Assembly (NCBI GenBank): GCA_002862585.1
Contig: PKDP01000165.1
Location: 1 to 7,246, forward strand
Length of the DNA stretch: 7,246 nucleotides
Source of the DNA: Flavobacteriales bacterium
GTDB taxonomy: Bacteria; Bacteroidota; Bacteroidia; Flavobacteriales; UBA7312
Direction of reading: 5' to 3'
Every line of letters begins with the position of its first letter. Within the stretch, counting starts at the first letter, position 1. The notes under the pieces were generated by a model that was given only the letters and a program-made list of their open reading frames with translations, made no database searches and was not told the origin of the DNA. This document shows positions 5,558 through 7,246 of the stretch, piece after piece. A program made the translations under genes and the position numbers.

Positions 5558-7246
5558 ATGAACAATATGTCGTCACAAGCAACCACAACATTAGCTACAC
5601 TAGAACAGGCTGTCGAACTTGGATTACGTCCTGAAGAATTTGACAAAATCAATGAAATATTAGGCCGTACTCCAAACTTTACTGAAATGAGTATTTTTTC
5701 AGTAATGTGGTCGGAACACTGTTCTTACAAAAACTCTATTAACTGGCTCAAAACTCTCCCTAAAGATGGTCCTCATATGCTTGTTAAGGCAGGTGAAGAA
5801 AATGCTGGGCTAGTTGATATTGGTGATGGTCTTGCTTGTGCATTTAAAATAGAAAGTCATAACCACCCATCAGCACTAGAACCATATCAAGGAGCTGCAA
5901 CAGGGGTGGGAGGAATAAACAGAGATATTTTTACAATGGGTGCTCGACCGATTGCTCAATTGAACTCACTTCGTTTTGGAAATATTGAATTAGACAGAAC
6001 AAAGTGGCTCGTTAAAGGCGTTGTAAAAGGAATTGGTGATTATGGAAATGCCTTTGGTATTCCAATTGTTGGAGGCGAAGTTTTCTTTGACGAATGCTAC
6101 AACACAAATCCATTAGTAAATGCGTTTTCAGCAGGAATTATGAAAGCTGATAGATTGATTTCAGCAACATCCTTTGGAGTAGGTAATCCAGTTTACATTG
6201 TTGGATCCAGAACTGGTAAAGATGGAATTCATGGAGCAGCATTTGCTTCTAAAGACATAACAGAAGATTCTGCAAACGATTTACCAGCAGTACAGGTAGG
6301 AGATCCATTTCAAGAGAAACTACTTCTTGAAGCAACACTTGAACTAGCTCAAACAGATGCTATTGTTGGTATGCAAGATATGGGTGCAGCAGGAATCACC
6401 TGCTCCACATCTGAAATGAGTGCAGCAGGAGAACATGGAATGATAATCCATCTCGATAAAGTTCCAACGCGACAAGAAAATATGAAAGACTGGGAGATTC
6501 TTCTTTCAGAATCTCAAGAACGTATGCTTATCGTTGTGGAAAAAGGAAAGGAACACATCGTTCAGGAAATATATGATAAATGGGATTTAAGTTGTGAGCA
6601 AATTGGTGAAGTGACTTCGGGTGTTAGCTTAAAATACTATATGTACGGGGAATTAGTAGCCGATGTTCCAGCCGATGACTTAGTGCTCGGTGGTGGAGCT
6701 CCAGTTTATACTAGAGAATACTCTGAGCCAGAATATTTTAAACGATTTAAGGAGTTCAATATAGATAGTATTGAGCAACCCAAAGATTTGGTAAAAGTGG
6801 CTAAATACTTAGCGTCTCATCCAAACATAGCATCAAAAAAATGGGTGTATGAGCAGTACGACTCTATGGTTGGAGCCATTAATATGGGAACAAATTCCCC
6901 AAAAGACGCAGGGGTAGTAAATTTAAAAGGGACTAATAAAGCACTTGCAATGACGGTAGATTGTAATGCCAGAATGGTAAATGCAAACCCGGAGGAAGGT
7001 TGTGCTATGGCAGTTGCCGAGGCAGCCAGAAATATTGTGTGTTCTGGAGGTATGCCAAGCGCAATTACCAATTGCTTAAACTTTGGAAATCCTTACAACC
7101 CTGAAGTATACTGGCAATTTGTTGGAGCTATCAAAGGAATGACAAAGTCTTGTCTGAAATTTAATACACCAGTAACTGGCGGAAACGTCAGTTTCTATAA
7201 CCAAACGGCCATAGAGGGTAAAGAAGTGCCAGTTTTCCCAACCCCA
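5558..7246 (+). CDS. purL: Phosphoribosylformylglycinamidine synthase, small-type PurL (partial, 3' end outside window)
   Basis: An uninterrupted frame of 563 codons runs to the right edge without a stop. It encodes the FGAM synthase catalytic subunit, which uses ATP and PurQ-derived ammonia to convert FGAR to FGAM in de novo purine synthesis. Landmarks are WSEHCSYKNS at residues 51-60, KIESHNHPSA at 97-106, GAATGVGGINRD at 112-123, GMQDMGAAG at 271-279, and PVTGGNVSFYN at 538-548 in the second half of the tandem AIRS-like fold. The SEHCSYK motif appears near residue 52 and no long N-terminal domain precedes it, so this is the small PurL (usually about 740 residues), not the fused type of about 1,200-1,300. 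It should need separate PurS and PurQ, neither of which is seen here. About three quarters of the protein is present. A second in-frame ATG at 5567 is an alternative start, since the predicted transcription start is very near the first. Confidence 0.96.
   Translation, partial: MNNMSSQATTTLATLEQAVELGLRPEEFDKINEILGRTPNFTEMSIFSVMWSEHCSYKNSINWLKTLPKDGPHMLVKAGEENAGLVDIGDGLACAFKIESHNHPSALEPYQGAATGVGGINRDIFTMGARPIAQLNSLRFGNIELDRTKWLVKGVVKGIGDYGNAFGIPIVGGEVFFDECYNTNPLVNAFSAGIMKADRLISATSFGVGNPVYIVGSRTGKDGIHGAAFASKDITEDSANDLPAVQVGDPFQEKLLLEATLELAQTDAIVGMQDMGAAGITCSTSEMSAAGEHGMIIHLDKVPTRQENMKDWEILLSESQERMLIVVEKGKEHIVQEIYDKWDLSCEQIGEVTSGVSLKYYMYGELVADVPADDLVLGGGAPVYTREYSEPEYFKRFKEFNIDSIEQPKDLVKVAKYLASHPNIASKKWVYEQYDSMVGAINMGTNSPKDAGVVNLKGTNKALAMTVDCNARMVNANPEEGCAMAVAEAARNIVCSGGMPSAITNCLNFGNPYNPEVYWQFVGAIKGMTKSCLKFNTPVTGGNVSFYNQTAIEGKEVPVFPTP

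Noticed and set aside
6817..7071. Minus-strand open frame inside purL
   Set aside because: It is antisense to well-conserved PurL coding sequence; a shadow frame.

Overview
The window is about 7.2 kb of AT-rich DNA that most resembles a member of the Bacteroidota, probably Flavobacteriales in the broad sense. This rests on several things: the short LID-less adenylate kinase, the short Obg GTPase with an SKSD G4 motif, ATG starts with A-rich leaders instead of clear Shine-Dalgarno sequences, and promoter boxes of the TAnnTTTG type. A decayed fragment of a large secreted/outer-membrane protein family typical of this phylum points the same way. The taxonomic call is an inference from protein flavour, not from a marker gene.

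Layout. Positions 1-2699 hold a tightly packed minus-strand operon, read right to left: hpt (hypoxanthine phosphoribosyltransferase), adk (adenylate kinase), obg (ribosome-assembly GTPase), a PAP2-family membrane phosphatase, and the first 18 codons of another membrane protein that runs off the left edge. Junctions are a 2-nt gap, a 1-nt overlap, a 0-nt gap and a 4-nt ATGA overlap, so co-transcription and translational coupling are likely. A 95-bp divergent intergenic region (2700-2794) carries a perfect 12-bp inverted repeat. On its right, on the plus strand, is purE (N5-CAIR mutase).

Positions 3308-3832 contain no intact gene. They hold a hairpin over an ATG, a signal-peptide-coding stub that stops after 31 codons, and an in-frame C-terminal remnant of a helix-hairpin-helix/beta-barrel type protein. 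The remnant has further stops and a one-base slip in an A-run. This is a degraded gene with a large internal deletion.

Downstream on the plus strand are an intact long-chain acyl-CoA synthetase-like AMP-forming ligase (3833-5473), with a consensus -7 box in front, and purL (5558 to the window end). purL encodes the small type of FGAM synthase, is open at the right edge, and has its own predicted promoter very close to the start codon.

How it fits together. Four of the genes (hpt, adk, purE, purL) belong to purine salvage, AMP phosphorylation or de novo IMP synthesis. The salvage operon and purE diverge from one short region whose symmetric repeat is a candidate shared control site. The acyl-CoA ligase and the decayed gene are unrelated in function. 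I found no sign of a mobile element, CRISPR array, RNA gene or defence system; the region is mainly core housekeeping. The most unusual parts are the decayed gene and the symmetric divergent promoter region.
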